A stretch of DNA of 64,000 nt, taken from Rheum nobile. Lineage: Eukaryota; Streptophyta; Magnoliopsida; Caryophyllales; Polygonaceae. The DNA lies in contig WOAB01000142.1 of assembly GCA_027886185.1 (NCBI GenBank), forward strand, positions 3,814,001-3,878,000. Reading direction: 5' to 3'. Numbering within the stretch: the first letter of the stretch is position 1; each line of letters begins with the position of its first letter. Shown one piece after another: positions 1-11,682 of this stretch. Position numbers and translations under genes: made by a program. Below the pieces are notes generated by a model. The model did not search any database, was not told where the DNA came from, and saw nothing but the letters and a program-made list of their open reading frames with translations.

Positions 1-208
1 AAGTAAAAATGAATTTGAGGTAGCTTAGCTTTTAAAACAGCAGCTATCCAATTTGTAGTAGTCCAAGCAAATGCAAGATTGTGGTTTTGTTAGGAAATCC
101 ATGGAAGTGACTAGGTTCTAAATTTTGGGACATGCAAAAAACGATAATACCAGTTCCTTACATGGGCTCAGATTATCTGCTCTTATTCCTAACCCTTTCT
201 CTTTCCAG

Positions 209-1825
209 TGTGCATCTGCCCTTGATAATTTGGCCAGTTTCTATTTCAACAATATTACTATGGGGGAAGCACCCAATCTACCAGCTTCAGTTAAGCTAGC
301 ACGACTTGTTGCAGAATGCCCCACCTTGTTTCCTGAAGTAAGTTTGGATTCTTTATTCCTTCTCCTTTTTTGCTAGTAAGTGGTTCAGTGCGAGCTGAGA
401 TTTGCGTGAGATATGTTGTTGAAAAGTCTGGATCGGTGCTAAACATTATGTGTATGGCTATTGATACTTATTCTAGAGAATTTATTCACTGATCACAGGT
501 CACTATGTCATATACGAGGAACTTCAACCTTATATTAGTGATCTTATCTTGCCCAATGTTAACTCAAGATGAAGTTATGGTTTGTTGGTCTCTATAATGC
601 AACCTTCACAATGTCCATCAGTGTACAGTATTTACATGAATGTATGCATGCAAGCTCATAAACACAGATGTCATACACAATTCAAGATGTTTGTGGCATT
701 ATCTGTTGTTTTATGATATACACAAATCTCTGTGAAGACCTCAGCCTTCTATTTGATGATGCAGATTCTGAAGACACTATATGAAATTGTCTTATTTGAG
801 GATTGTGGCAATCAGTGGAGCCTCAGTAGACCAATGTTGAGTCTAATACTGATTAGTGAGCAGGTAACACTAGCTATACTATCGCCATTCTGATGCCTTG
901 TCGTTGCTTAACAATCTTCTTAATTTGGTCAGATTCGATATTAAGTAAAACTTAGGGCTGGATTCTTTGCATGCATCCCTTTGTCTATTGGCTGCTATTT
1001 TCTTGCAAGTGTTGTAAAATCATTGAAGGCAAAGTAAAAGGAGTAAAATCATTATGTTAATTAACTTTTAGAATAACTTCCCTATCCTTATTCCTTTCCC
1101 TGTAAATCTTTACTTTAAAAACAATGGTAAAAAAGCTTATGTATCAGGCTCCCTAAAATCTCTAATCCCCAGGTAAAATTTAGATGTACATATTCAACCT
1201 CCATGGTTTAGCATATATGATATTGCTAATATTTGTGCAAGGGAGTTTCGAGGTGGAAAGGAAACTTAAAGATTATTTTGTCCGTGTCTGACTATTCTTT
1301 CATTCATGTGCTTGCAGATATTCAATGACTTGAAAACACAAATTTTGGCTTCACAGGTACAGAGTCCTTGCATTATGATACAAAGTTTATTGACTGTATA
1401 GGGAGATAGATTCATAAATATAGTATATAAACTCCATTCTATCTAACTTTATACTCATAGCCTGTTAAGTAAATAGAAGGTCTGCATACTTGCATAGTAA
1501 GTTGCTTGGGTTTTGTTTTCAAAAAAAAAAAAAAGTATTGGAAGCAATTTATACGGGAAAGGGAGTATTGGAAGCTGAACTAATTTATCAGTTGTCTTCA
1601 GTCACTCACTCGTCTGCTTCTCTAAACTACTTTTTCCTTGCCCTATGCCTCTGCTTTGTGATGACTGATCTTTTGACATGGCAGCCGGTGGAGCAACATC
1701 AGCGCCTTGCCACGTGTTTCGACAAGCTATTGACAGATGTCAATCGGTGGTCACTCGATACAAAGAACAGGGATAAGTTCACCCAAAACCTCACAACGTT
1801 CAGGCATGAATTCCGTGCAAAGTAA
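209..1825 (+). CDS. Exportin-7-like (RanBP16/17 family) protein, 3' terminal exons
   Basis: This is the C-terminal end of a plant exportin-7/Ran-binding importin-beta-like nuclear transport receptor; the rest lies upstream of the window. I see four in-frame coding exons with GT-AG borders: 209-337, 765-863, 1318-1356 and 1685-1825, ending in TAA. They encode helical ARM/HEAT-type sequence including 'LDNLASFYFNNI', 'LKTLYEIVLFEDCGNQWSLS' and the terminal 'NRDKFTQNLTTFRHEFRAK', which I recognise as the conserved C-terminus of plant exportin-7 homologues. In the family these proteins carry cargo through nuclear pores with Ran-GTP. All exons keep frame without stops, so this copy looks functional. 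It is convergent with the p23 gene. Whether position 209 is a true acceptor depends on the off-window exon; the preceding pyrimidine tract and AG support it. Confidence 0.85.
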
Positions 1826-3337
1826 ATGCCTCGTACACAAAGGACAAAAAAAAAGCCTTGTGAATATGAATGCAAGAAGGGTTTTGTGATTGGGACTCAC
1901 AGGTTACGAGGTTAGGTCTTGCAAGTTACAAGAAAATATCTTCAGGTTTTCGATCTTGGTTGGTTTTTGTGGGGGTGCATGAGAGGAACCTCTGACACAG
2001 ATGTTGCCAAATATGATCTTTTGTATAGCCTTCTTGTGATCCAGAAGTGGAGTGGAGAGTAGAAGCATATATAGGCTTGGTATACTAACCAAACAGGCTC
2101 TTACATTTGCAGAATCAGGAGCTTCAACTTTTAGGCAGGTATTGGTGGTAATTGGTAATGGCTTATCTTTCACATTCCTGATCCTCTTTTAACATTAAAA
2201 TTTAATTGCATTTTTCTGGCTCTTTTAGGCAGGTATTGGTAGGTTTTTAGAGTTTTACTTGTACACACTGCTTGTATTGCGTGGTGCTTCACACTTGGTA
2301 TTTTTTGGGCACTGAAGAGGCGGAGTTTTCACAGTATCTTGCTTCATTCCACGTTGTTGCCACTCTATTTTGGTCCTTTTTAGGTTAGCTTGATAAATAA
2401 TTATAATTATATATATATATATATATCTGCAGTCCTAGTTTTAAGTTTCAAATTTTGGTCTCGTATGCTAATATATAGCACATGGGTAATAAATGGAGCT
2501 CGCCCTTTCACTGATTTTGCCCGTTCAATTTGCTTCCTAGAAAATACTACACGTTTAGCATAATAATGCAAACCATTCCAAATTGGATGAATCTCTAATA
2601 AAAAGAAAAGGAATTAATCTTGAACTAGATCAGGATAGCCGGATAGGGGCCACACAGTCTAGATTTTAGACGTTTTCTATTCTCAAGGCCTGAATTTTAG
2701 ACCTCACATTAAGAAAGGAGAGTCTGTTTAGCAACTCAAAAACAGTCTAGTTAAGTTGAACCATTAGTGCTTCTGAAAAGATTATCAAGCATATCCATCT
2801 TTTGATATTCCATGTAATTTTACTGAAGTCTTGTCTTCTGTTACATCTCTTCCTTTCCCATGCTTTATCTTTTGATGTTTTATCAATTAACATTCTCATT
2901 CAAACCATGAAGATGACAATAATTCTCTCCTTTACTTCGTTAGTTGTAACTTGTAAGAGTCTTTGGGTTAGCCAACCTTCGTTCAGTGCGTCCTATATTC
3001 GGGTTTATAATGATTTATGACTATGATGGTTCCTTTAGCTAATTTATCTTTGTTCAGATTCCGAACTAATTTTACATAATCATACTTCCAAAGAAATAAT
3101 TCTTTTGAAACCAGGAAATGAGATAGATCAGTAGAATACTTGTAGAAATCAGACACATCAATATGCAACTGTTGTATTAAAGTGCAGTGCACAGCAGAAC
3201 ACAAACACAACAGAGGTTTACTAATGTCTTTAGAATACATGAAAAGAGAACCAATACCCTCAAATTGAAACTACAACAAGGTGCAAGTAAACACCCCATA
3301 CATCACTTCCTTTAGCCCTTTCTAATGCAATCAAGCC
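1826..3337. other. Convergent intergenic region: 3' UTRs and an AT microsatellite
   Basis: This holds the 3' UTR of the exportin gene and, from the other side, the 3' UTR of the p23 gene. A (TA)n run lies at about 2408-2426. A short direct duplication of 'ttttaggcaggtattgg' occurs near 2130 and 2223. I see no further gene; the short ORFs here have no family resemblance. Confidence 0.6.
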
Positions 3338-5304
3338 TTAGCCTCCCGATCGAGCCACCGCTTCATCATGAGCCTTAGCCTCCTCACCAGCTGCTGGCTC
3401 GTCTCCTTCAATTTCCTTCTCTCTTTCTACAACGCAGATATCAAGCCAGGGTTAAACGCTACGTACTAGCAATTAAGTAATATCTTCATAAATCCTAATG
3501 GCAAGATCAAGCAACATCCAAGATCATATACAATCGATGAAGATAACCATCTTCTAGCAAAATAAAGATGAACACAAGTTCTAACCACCTTCTTCGTCAT
3601 TGATCTCATCCACATCATCAAAATCCTCATCCCCACCCATGTCCAGTTTCTGCAAAATGCTTTGTTAGCAACGGGAAGAACCCGGATATTTAGCTTATAA
3701 ACACATCAAAACAACATGTCTAAAATCCAAGAAGCATCCCCATGGCAACATAGACCCTAACACATACTACAAATTCCGGTCACTTAAGGTCCGTTTGGAT
3801 CGCCACCAGAATGCATTTCGATGCATTATATAATTATATTGCATTAAATGAGGACTTCTAATGCAATTTAATGCATTAAAATACGTTATGGGTGGGGATC
3901 CAAAGGCACCCTAAATCAAATAGAAGAGATGAGGGAGATAAACCTACCGAGAAGTCCATATCATCGAAATCCAGACGCTTCTCTGCGGAAAAAAAACGAA
4001 ACAAAATATCATTTGTACATAATTAATGGCATATTGGAGAGAATCAAGTACAAATTCAAGACCTACCATTTTCCTCATCTTCATCCAGCCACTTATCCCA
4101 ATCAACTTTGAGGAACACTGGAGGCTTTCCTTCTTGCTTCAATAGCCTGCTCCACCATTTCTTCTCCTCCTTCTGAATTGCATACACTATGCTCCTCACC
4201 CCAACATTGTGCTTGCTCTCCTGAAAATTGTTGGCAATAAAATTAAACCCTGTGTATTGATGAGCATTTCCAAGCAATCATATACAGTTTTGTCTTTGTA
4301 AGTAACGGGAATCATAGTATATATACCTCCACTTTGATCTTGTCAAACAATTCGAAATCGACTTCGTAAGGAGTACCGTCTTTGGTTGCAAAGAAGGCGA
4401 ATTTGCCATCAGGTTCAAGCTTAAGTTTGACATCTTTTGCATCAGGCAACTCAACTGTGATAAACACTTCATCTGAGCTTTGAGCCCACTTCACAGATGG
4501 GTGTCGGCTGCATCAGAGAATTGAACAATTTGTCCATGTTTCAACCATCAGAAGATGATTTGTTGAATGGATTTTGTTTCCGGTTATTTTAGTTGATTCA
4601 TTTACATTCTATTCCGTTTGGAAGATAACCATTCAAGGAATTGGAAACATAACTAATCAATCTCCAAATTTCAGCTAATTAATTGCCTATAACTTGATTT
4701 CTTATTAAGTAACAAATTGACCAACATATGGGTCTGCTACTTTCAAAACTATAAAAAAAGGGTTCGAATTCAAATAAGGGTAAACAGTATAAATCATCCT
4801 TCATTGTAGCCATTTTACACAGAATCATTCATTATCAAGGAAATTGTATTTAATTACCAATTATTCATCTTTTACCAGCAACACAATATCTACTTCTCAT
4901 TTTGGCTTTACTAAAACATAAAAATAAGCATAAAATGTCTTATATTCCTTACAAGAATATTGAAAATCTCATATGTATGAAGTTTGTTTTTGATAATAAT
5001 TTTTTTTTTTTTTCTTAGTGTTTTAGTAATGGTGAAATAAGTGAGAGATTGAATGGTTAAAACTTAAAACCAATTATAAAGAATCTTTAAGTATAATTTT
5101 GTTGACAAATGATGATTTTTGTGCAGTATCCAAATTAGATGTCGTTTTGTGTAATATACTTAACAGATAAATGAGCAAATACAAATCCATGGTTGACACT
5201 TTTCACACATTGTAATGAGAAGAAGAAATAGAATATTCAATAAGAGAACACACAGTGATGAGCATAAAAGATGACAAAGAAGGAGGGTTGCAAGATTACC
5301 TCAT
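3338..5304 (-). CDS. p23-type HSP90 co-chaperone (CS domain)
   Basis: This is a predicted 174-residue p23/Sba1-family co-chaperone, which in eukaryotes binds the ATP-bound HSP90 dimer in cytosol and nucleus and slows ATP hydrolysis. Six coding exons on the minus strand fit frame and GT-AG rules: 5304-5300 (only ATGAG), 4507-4327, 4220-4067, 3982-3948, 3649-3589 and 3426-3338. The split start codon region gives 'MSRHPSVKWAQ', the usual start of plant p23 proteins. The CS beta-sandwich covers about residues 3-110 and ends with 'VFLKVDWDKWLDEDEE', matching the family WDKW signature. An acidic tail follows ('LDMGGDEDFDDVDE'), as is usual, but without the long Met-Gly repeats of some plant p23-1 proteins. 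A MITE sits in the intron between exons 4 and 5. No frame damage is visible. Confidence 0.9.
3788..3911. mobile_element. Tourist-like MITE in a p23 intron
   Basis: A 124-bp element whose ends are imperfect inverted repeats (left 'ggtccgtttggatcgccacc', right end reading 'gggtgcctttggatcccc' on the other strand). It is flanked by TAA at 3785-3787 and 3912-3914. A 3-bp TAA/TTA duplication with G-rich termini is typical of PIF/Harbinger-derived Tourist MITEs. It lies in the intron 3650-3947. Confidence 0.75.
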
Positions 5305-6198
5305 CTTGTATTCAGACAAGAAGTTGAAGAGAGAAAATGAGATTTCGAACTTGAGCTTGACACTAAAAAGTTGAAGCTTGAAATTGAATCAGGGAAGAGC
5401 AAGTAAAATATATTCAAGTGCTTAAAGTTTATGGGGAGTCTAGAATGTGCCATTAGATTAGATTCATCAAAGCAAAAGAATTCACTAGAAGCAGAACATT
5501 CCAGATTCCAAATCAACATTTGTACCCCTGTTCTGGTCCCACTCTTCCAGATTTTTCTAAATTTAACAAAACTCAAATAAATTAAACTTAAAAAGTAAGC
5601 GATAAACCCTTATAAAAGATATTAAGAAAAATCAAAATTTAATCTGATATTTTATTAAGAATATTTTTATAAAGATCTTAAAAGTCATAGATTGGAAAAA
5701 TTATTCTTAATTACTATTCATCAACTTCATCCATAATCTGATAGAAAATTCATTAAAACTAATACATTATGCAAATTTATGACGAGTGTTTTACAAGAGG
5801 TCTGTTTGAATTCTCATAATAATACATTAAATTATATTAAATATGATAATTTTATTTATTTGTTATATTGTATGGTAACAAAACAAATTTTATTTGTTTG
5901 TTATATTGTATGGTAACAAAGCAACAAGCTGCACTTCATATTTCTTTCAATTCTCAAAGCTTAAAACTTTTGTTCAGTCAAATTATGCATTTTAAACAAA
6001 CTCCCAATCCACCCAAAACTTCACCACATGCGAGTAGATTCTTTCATCCACTAAGGCTTTGTTTGACGCGCTATTTATAAAAAAAAAAAAAATGTCTTTT
6101 TCAACCTGTACAAACTCTCATATCTCACAAATTTAAAAATTACTTTTTTACAAAAAAAAACATTATAAACAATACACTTTTTACCAAACAAACTCTAA
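5305..6198. promoter_or_regulatory. Upstream region of the p23 gene, AT-rich, with a short tandem repeat
   Basis: This contains the 5' UTR and promoter of the minus-strand p23 gene. A TATA-like 'tttataag' on the minus strand lies at about 5608-5615, roughly 300 bp above the start codon, but no transcription start can be proved. A tandem duplication with a period of about 38 bp occupies 5852-5927. A sequence beginning 'ggtctgtttgaatt' near 5800 resembles the end of the neighbouring MITEs and may be a remnant. Confidence 0.4.
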
Positions 6199-6318
6199 GG
6201 GTGTGTTGTGTTACCGCTCATAATACATTAAATGTATGACACTCAATACAAAATAATATAACTGAATGCATTATAAATTTATAATGCATTGTTTATGAGC
6301 AGTAATACAAATGCACCC
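6199..6318. mobile_element. Tourist-like MITE
   Basis: A 120-bp element with inverted ends of about 25 bp, starting 'gggtgtgttgtgttaccgct' and ending with the complement of 'gggtgcatttgtattactgct'-like sequence. It is flanked by TAA at 6196-6198 and 6319-6321. It is related in style to the MITE at 3788-3911. It is non-coding and lies between the p23 promoter and the 3' end of the PPR gene. Confidence 0.75.
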
Positions 6319-6683
6319 TAAATCCTAAAGTGAGCCTTGGGCAGATTTCACCATCAAAATTCAAAAGTGAGCCTATTAGCTTCCGGGCTAGATTCCCATT
6401 TAGCAGACTGGCTTGGGCAGATTTCCATCACATCTTGACAAGCAACTTGCTCCTCAATTCTTTCTTGGAGAAAACTGATATGGATAAGAATTGTGGTTCA
6501 GTATGCAAATGTATTGAATCAAGAAACACAAATGTAAGTAGTAAATAGAGGAATTACCTTCCAAAATGCATGAAGAGCAGGCTTTAAGCTTGAAGATTGA
6601 AGGTCCAGCTGCAATTAGCATCCATGGCTAGATGTTTACAATGCAACTCCATAAAAAAGGTCCAGTTTTCAGAAAATGAACTA

Positions 6684-9188
6684 CTATAAGCTATCATTAT
6701 CATCATCATCATCATCATCCTTTGTCCACTTGATTGATGCTCTCTTATACCGTAGTTTCTCAATCTCCTTCCCGAGATAATCTAGTGTGGTATCAGTTAC
6801 ATGATTGGGCAAGCAGCCTGCATCTAGCATCATTCTGAGGAACTTGTATGCCTCTTTCAATCTACCCGTTCTCGTATGAACCTCAATCAGTGTATTGAAC
6901 GTCACGACATCAGGGTTTATACCGCTACTCTTCATCTGCTCGAAGAGCTTGTTAGCTTCATCGATTCTCCCAGCCTTACCCAGAGCGTTTATGAGGGTAT
7001 TATACATGACAACGTCGAGATAGCCACCTTCCTCCATCAGCTTATTCAGGGCCGAGGTGGCTAGATCCGCTCTCCCCATCTTCCCTAGGCTCTGAATTAT
7101 TATGTTGTACGTTGCCACGTCAGCAGGGCAAAACTTCTCGCCTAGGTGATCCACAATGCCCCACGCCTCGTTGAAATAGCCCTTCTTCACAAATGAGCTC
7201 ATGATTGAATTGTATGTGTAGCTTGTGGCATCAAGACCCATGTCACTGAATATCTCAAACAACTTGCAGGCCAAGCTCATCTTCCCCTTTGCTAAAAATA
7301 TGGATAAGTATGTATTGACCATGTCTACATCAAAAGAGGCCATCCCTTTCTCCTGAACTCGTTGTCCCTGCAATAACGAGAATCCAGAAAAAATACGACT
7401 ATCAGGTCTGGGTTGATTCGCCAGCTCATCAGCATGAGGAGATGAAGACCAGTCATCTGCAATATTCTGCTGTGTCTCCACATCTGAAGACTCATGCTCA
7501 TCCAAGGAATATCCATTGTCTGACATCAGGTCGGAAGTTTTCAAGGAATTCAAGATCTGGGCAAATGAACCTTTAGACGGAAACAATGGAGTAAAATCCT
7601 TTTGAGTACTCTGTGGATTTTTAAGCAAAGCTTCCATGTCAAACTTCCACTTCAAAACGGTAGGCAATACAGAGCCGTCTCTTATGTATCTGACGAGTGT
7701 ATCCACTGAATCCCATCGTCCGTGCTTGTATACTCCAATCAATAGGGAAGTAATCGTGACCAAATCAACAACAAATCCTCGTACTTCCATCTCTTCAACC
7801 AGCTTTAATGCTTCATCGAGCTGGCCCTCCTTACAAAGATGCACAATTACAATGCTATACGTGACACCATCCACAAATTTCCCCTTCTTTTTCAAGTCCT
7901 GGAACATAGTGTACGCAGCAAGAGCCCTTCCATTCTTGATCAATCCATCAATCAGAATATTGTATGTCCAGCACGAAGCCCTTATGCCATCCTGAGTCAT
8001 CTTTTCGAAAAGTTGGCAGGCTTCAGCGAGCCTCCTTGCCTTGAGAAATCCATTAAGAAGAGAGTTATATATGACGGTGTCAGGTTGAAACCCGTGATAC
8101 TGCATTTCATTGAACGTTTTAGTTGCATCATCGATTCTATACGACTTGGAGCAGCCTTGTATAACAATACGGTACGTGAATGCATCTGGCTCATGGCCAG
8201 AGCCTTTCAACTCTTCATAAATGATTAATGCATCCTTCACTTTTCCAGCCAGGCAAAGAACATGAAGAAGGCTATTATACGTACACAGGTCAGGGTCGCT
8301 AAATGAATGTGAACCTGAACTCTGATCCTTCATCTCCTTAAAAAGGCGGAGAGAAGTTTCTAGATCACCCCAACACCCGAACGAATGAATACATATATTG
8401 TAACCCCATGTGTCCAACACATATTTCTTCTCTCTCAAACTGGAGAACACCTCTTCAAACTCCTTCCTCATATCAGCTTTTCTAAGAGCAACAAGCATCT
8501 CATTACAAGTAATGGCTTCACAGGGAAAAACAGCTTCATCGCCATTTGAAGTATCTAGAAGTTTGGTGAACATAGACAGAGCCAAACCCACCTGATTCTT
8601 CCTAACAAGAGCAACAAGGAAAGAGTTGTACATGTGGGGGCTCAAGCTCACACCGAGCTTCTCCATTCTATCCAGAAGCTCAAGAGCCGAATCATACTGG
8701 CCTGAGCGGACGAAACCATCAAGGAGAAGCTTGAAGGTATCTGAATCTACAACAATCCCGTCTTCAGTCATCGAATCCAGCAAACTAAGCACTTCATGGC
8801 GGCGTAAATAACTGGGATTCCTGGACCGAAACAGGACTTGGAAGATATGTGAATAGGTAGTGGCAGTGTGCTTGTAATCTGGTCTCTGGGAACACCAATT
8901 GAAAAACTCCAACTTCTTGGAGGCATCAAGAGAATCCTTTCGGAGAAGTCGGAGGACGAGTTCCTCTGTGAGGGGGAAAGAATCCACATTAAGGTTCGAG
9001 GTTCCTGAATCTGACAAACTTTTGGTAACAGAAGCAGTCAGGAGGAAATTCCCCAGCTCAAACGCTCGACCAGGATTCGAAATCGATCCCTGCCTTTTCT
9101 CACCCAAATAGGATGAGAAAAAAACACTAGTTCCTCGGTTGAATCCAGAACCTGGTTTATATACACCACTCCGAGAAGCCAATTTCAT
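6684..9188 (-). CDS. P-class pentatricopeptide repeat protein
   Basis: This is a predicted 834-residue PPR protein of the P class, resembling Arabidopsis At4g01570-type proteins. Such proteins usually bind organellar RNA and affect its stability, splicing or translation; the target here is unknown. Tandem 35-residue motifs ('TYNSLLHVLCLAGKVKDALI', 'TYNILIDGLIKNGRALAAY', 'MYNTLINALGKAGRIDEANK') fill about residues 110-515 and 625-810, separated by a roughly 100-residue Ser-rich spacer without repeats. I chose the ATG at 9188 because the upstream in-frame methionines lie inside an intron whose acceptor (TGCAG) ends at 9206. The N-terminus is basic and Ser/Arg-rich, compatible with organelle targeting. 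No E/DYW editing domain is present. The C-terminus ends in a run of seven aspartates encoded by a GAT microsatellite, followed by NDSL. The gene is intact. Confidence 0.92.
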   Translation of the reverse strand: MKLASRSGVYKPGSGFNRGTSVFFSSYLGEKRQGSISNPGRAFELGNFLLTASVTKSLSDSGTSNLNVDSFPLTEELVLRLLRKDSLDASKKLEFFNWCSQRPDYKHTATTYSHIFQVLFRSRNPSYLRRHEVLSLLDSMTEDGIVVDSDTFKLLLDGFVRSGQYDSALELLDRMEKLGVSLSPHMYNSFLVALVRKNQVGLALSMFTKLLDTSNGDEAVFPCEAITCNEMLVALRKADMRKEFEEVFSSLREKKYVLDTWGYNICIHSFGCWGDLETSLRLFKEMKDQSSGSHSFSDPDLCTYNSLLHVLCLAGKVKDALIIYEELKGSGHEPDAFTYRIVIQGCSKSYRIDDATKTFNEMQYHGFQPDTVIYNSLLNGFLKARRLAEACQLFEKMTQDGIRASCWTYNILIDGLIKNGRALAAYTMFQDLKKKGKFVDGVTYSIVIVHLCKEGQLDEALKLVEEMEVRGFVVDLVTITSLLIGVYKHGRWDSVDTLVRYIRDGSVLPTVLKWKFDMEALLKNPQSTQKDFTPLFPSKGSFAQILNSLKTSDLMSDNGYSLDEHESSDVETQQNIADDWSSSPHADELANQPRPDSRIFSGFSLLQGQRVQEKGMASFDVDMVNTYLSIFLAKGKMSLACKLFEIFSDMGLDATSYTYNSIMSSFVKKGYFNEAWGIVDHLGEKFCPADVATYNIIIQSLGKMGRADLATSALNKLMEEGGYLDVVMYNTLINALGKAGRIDEANKLFEQMKSSGINPDVVTFNTLIEVHTRTGRLKEAYKFLRMMLDAGCLPNHVTDTTLDYLGKEIEKLRYKRASIKWTKDDDDDDDNDSL

Positions 9189-9205
9189 CCCACAAACAAT
9201 AGTTT

Positions 9206-9502
9206 CTGCATAATTGATCAATGAATAAAATGTCAACATCAACAATTAACAAGTTAATCTACATTGAATGCATCAACCGCGAATCAGTGTACCGTTAGGG
9301 TTCGATACTCACACAAATCCACCCTCATCCTCAATAAATTACCATCAAACACGAAATCGACCAATAAATTACACATAAATGGAGGATTATCGGATCATAA
9401 GAACAATAACGCAAAAAAATTGAAAGTTTGAAGTAAGAATGCCGGAAGCTCATTTCAATCGATTGCGAATTGGAGGATGAGAAATAGATAGGGAAAGTTT
9501 AC
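9206..9502 (-). other. Intron in the 5' UTR of the PPR gene
   Basis: On the minus strand, 'ctcg|gtaaac' (donor at 9502) and 'ttatgcag|aaac' (acceptor ending at 9206) bound a 297-bp intron just above the PPR start codon. The exon above it begins in a GC-rich stretch (9540-9600) typical of plant 5' UTRs. Removal of this intron excludes 19 codons of the longest open frame. Confidence 0.6.
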
Positions 9503-9534
9503 CGAGTCCAGACCGCTGATGGAAGCGTCTCCCT

Positions 9535-9543
9535 CTAAGCCAT
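9535..9543 (-). promoter_or_regulatory. Two-codon upstream ORF in the PPR leader
   Basis: The sequence ATG-GCT-TAG on the minus strand lies in the probable first, non-coding exon of the PPR gene, in a context 'ggaaacgATGG' with a purine at -3 and G at +4. If transcription begins above it, it would be translated before the main frame. The transcription start has not been established. Confidence 0.4.
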
Positions 9544-10009
9544 CGTTTCCGCCGCCGGCGGTGGTTGAGGAAGCAGAGAAGCGTAAGCTCTGGTCGACGT
9601 GAAAGCGTGGAATGTTTTTCTCACTGCACCCATCGGTGAAGGAATACTCAAGTAACTCAACTGAAAGCGGTCCAAACTGAACCGGTTTAATTAAGCCGGA
9701 TTAACCGGATTTTATTTGATAATTTCTTTCGGATATTTTTCTAAGTTAGTGTAAGATTTTTTTTTTATAAGGTAAGAATTACTCTGATATTAAAATCTTA
9801 ATTATTAGATTGTAAGAATGTAGAGTTAGGATTAAAATACATGGAGTGGCAAATTTATAAATATAATTAATTTTAATTTTATTTTTTATTTTTAATTTCC
9901 GAAATTATTTTTTCCAAATTTTTTTTTTTTTCTGAAAAATATTTTTTTATCTGAATACAAAATATTTTTATTTTATTTTTTCATGAATAATTTCATAAAA
10001 AAAATTAGT

Positions 10010-10375
10010 ACCATGTACTTTAGAATTTTAATCATACACTTTAACATACTACTCATGCACTTTACTAGTTTAATCATGCACTTTAACATACTACTCAATT
10101 ACTCATGCACTTTAATATATTTACATATGTACTTAATTTTAGATTACTAAACATGTACTTTAATATATACTTATATATGCATGCACTTAACTTGGAATAT
10201 TGAGCACTCACTTTAATATAATTACATATGCACTTTTTAACATATTGAGTATGCACTTTAACACGATAAATATGCATTTTTACATACTAACATATGCACT
10301 TTTAATATAATAAACATACATTACCTAAAATGTACACTTTTAATATACATGTTAAACATGCACATTTTCATTTCG
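10010..10375. repeat. Degenerate AT-rich minisatellite with 'catgcactttaa' units
   Basis: The unit 'atgcactttaacata' and its variants recur every 20-40 bp through this stretch, more than ten times. The flanks 9700-10010 are plain AT-rich DNA with homopolymer runs, and I see nothing else in them. Confidence 0.7.
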
Positions 10376-10377
10376 AA

Positions 10378-10466
10378 GGATGAATCCAAATGGAGAATCC
10401 CCGTTAAATTTTGTGGATCCGTCAAGATTAATCTTAACAACTTTATCTGTTAGTTTCTTCCACCAC
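10378..10466 (-). pseudogene. Fragment of a non-LTR-type RNase H domain
   Basis: On the minus strand the sequence reads 'VVKINLDGSTKFNGDSPFGF', the first strand of an RVT_3/RNase H-like domain of plant LINE-type proteins (catalytic D in the DGS motif). It stops abruptly at the minisatellite, so only a remnant is left. It is similar to the longer fragment at 21815-22520. The neighbouring 10470-10940 has no recognisable coding content. Confidence 0.5.
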
Positions 10467-10940
10467 ACATATTTGTGTTTTTTTCTTGTCTGCTTCTTTA
10501 CTAGTTATATTACTGTTGGTGTCTGTGCAATCCGAAATCCAATTTTTAGTTTTATTCCAGCTGAAAATAAGATTATTATTAGTGTAGGTGATAGACTTTT
10601 GTATCCGTGTACCAGTACCACAATTAACAAAACATACACAAATTTTTCAAAATAGTAAACAACATCGAAAATAGTAAAAATTACGAAATTTACCCTCGGC
10701 GGTACAACGAAAAATGCACAACCAAAGTAAATCATCTACTTACACAGATTATTTCTAAAGAAAAAAACTCAAGCACAACATATATTAACATGTAATACGA
10801 CTGATGTGCAAAGTCAATATGCACATCAAGGTCGTCTATGTATATCAATAGCGCACATCGGAGTTTGATGTACATAGCTAGTTATTTTTTTTTTAGGAAA
10901 ACATACACGTAAGCGCTAAGGAAAAAACATGTTAGTATAA

Positions 10941-11448
10941 TATTTTGGGCAAAAAGATATTAAACCTAAATTGCCTTCGATGTGGTGCTATTAGTCGAAC
11001 GAATCAGTTTATAATTTCAAACAAAATAGCAAACCAAGAATGATGAAATGAAACGGGAATAGTAAAGCTTAGCTGAGACGGATCGCAATGAATCGAGTGA
11101 GATTGGATAATGTCAGATGAACACGTAGAACGATCGAATGATCTCTTCCTTAAAAAAACTGTGTGCCGAATTACAATGAGAGTTCGAGAATGCTAGCCAG
11201 TTGCATCCGTAGAGGTGTGTGTACAATAGATCGATCCTAATTTATTTAAAATGAGAGGATTTAATGCCAGATTTGAGAGGATCACTCGGTTACTTAATGC
11301 CACGATTCTATCCACAATTTCCGCTCTGGACGTTACGAATGGAGCCGTTGGTCGCATCAACGGATGAATCTTCCTCTTCTGCACGCTGGGCCGTGATCTT
11401 TACTTGCTTCATGGGCCGATCCAATCCTAATAAAAACATGGCCCAACA
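10941..11448 (-). repeat. 3' LTR of element G1
   Basis: 508 bp, direct repeat of 19703-20210. It is preceded in element sense by a purine-rich stretch 'cctttggggcaat' (about 11449-11461), the likely polypurine tract, and flanked outside by TSD TATAA. Confidence 0.92.
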
Positions 11449-11682
11449 ATTGCCCCAAAGGAAACCGGACGAGTAACAGGTTGGACTTGGGCGGTTTTCT
11501 TTCCTTCATGGATCACGGACACGTGCACTGGATCGGACGTCTCTGCTGCAGAATTGGATCCCATCCTTTGCCAATAAATTGATTTGACTTCTTCCCTTTC
11601 TTCTCATCTTCACCGTCTGTAACTTCTCCTTCCCTAGGTAACTTTTCTCTTTCCAAGTTTGAATCTTTTCACCATCTCATTC

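Noticed and set aside
6876..9111. Plus-strand open frames opposite the PPR gene
   Set aside because: They follow the codon pattern of the minus-strand PPR frame and have no family resemblance.
10010..10375. Regular repeats that might suggest a CRISPR array
   Set aside because: Units and spacing are irregular, there are no unique spacers of constant length, and this is a plant nuclear sequence.
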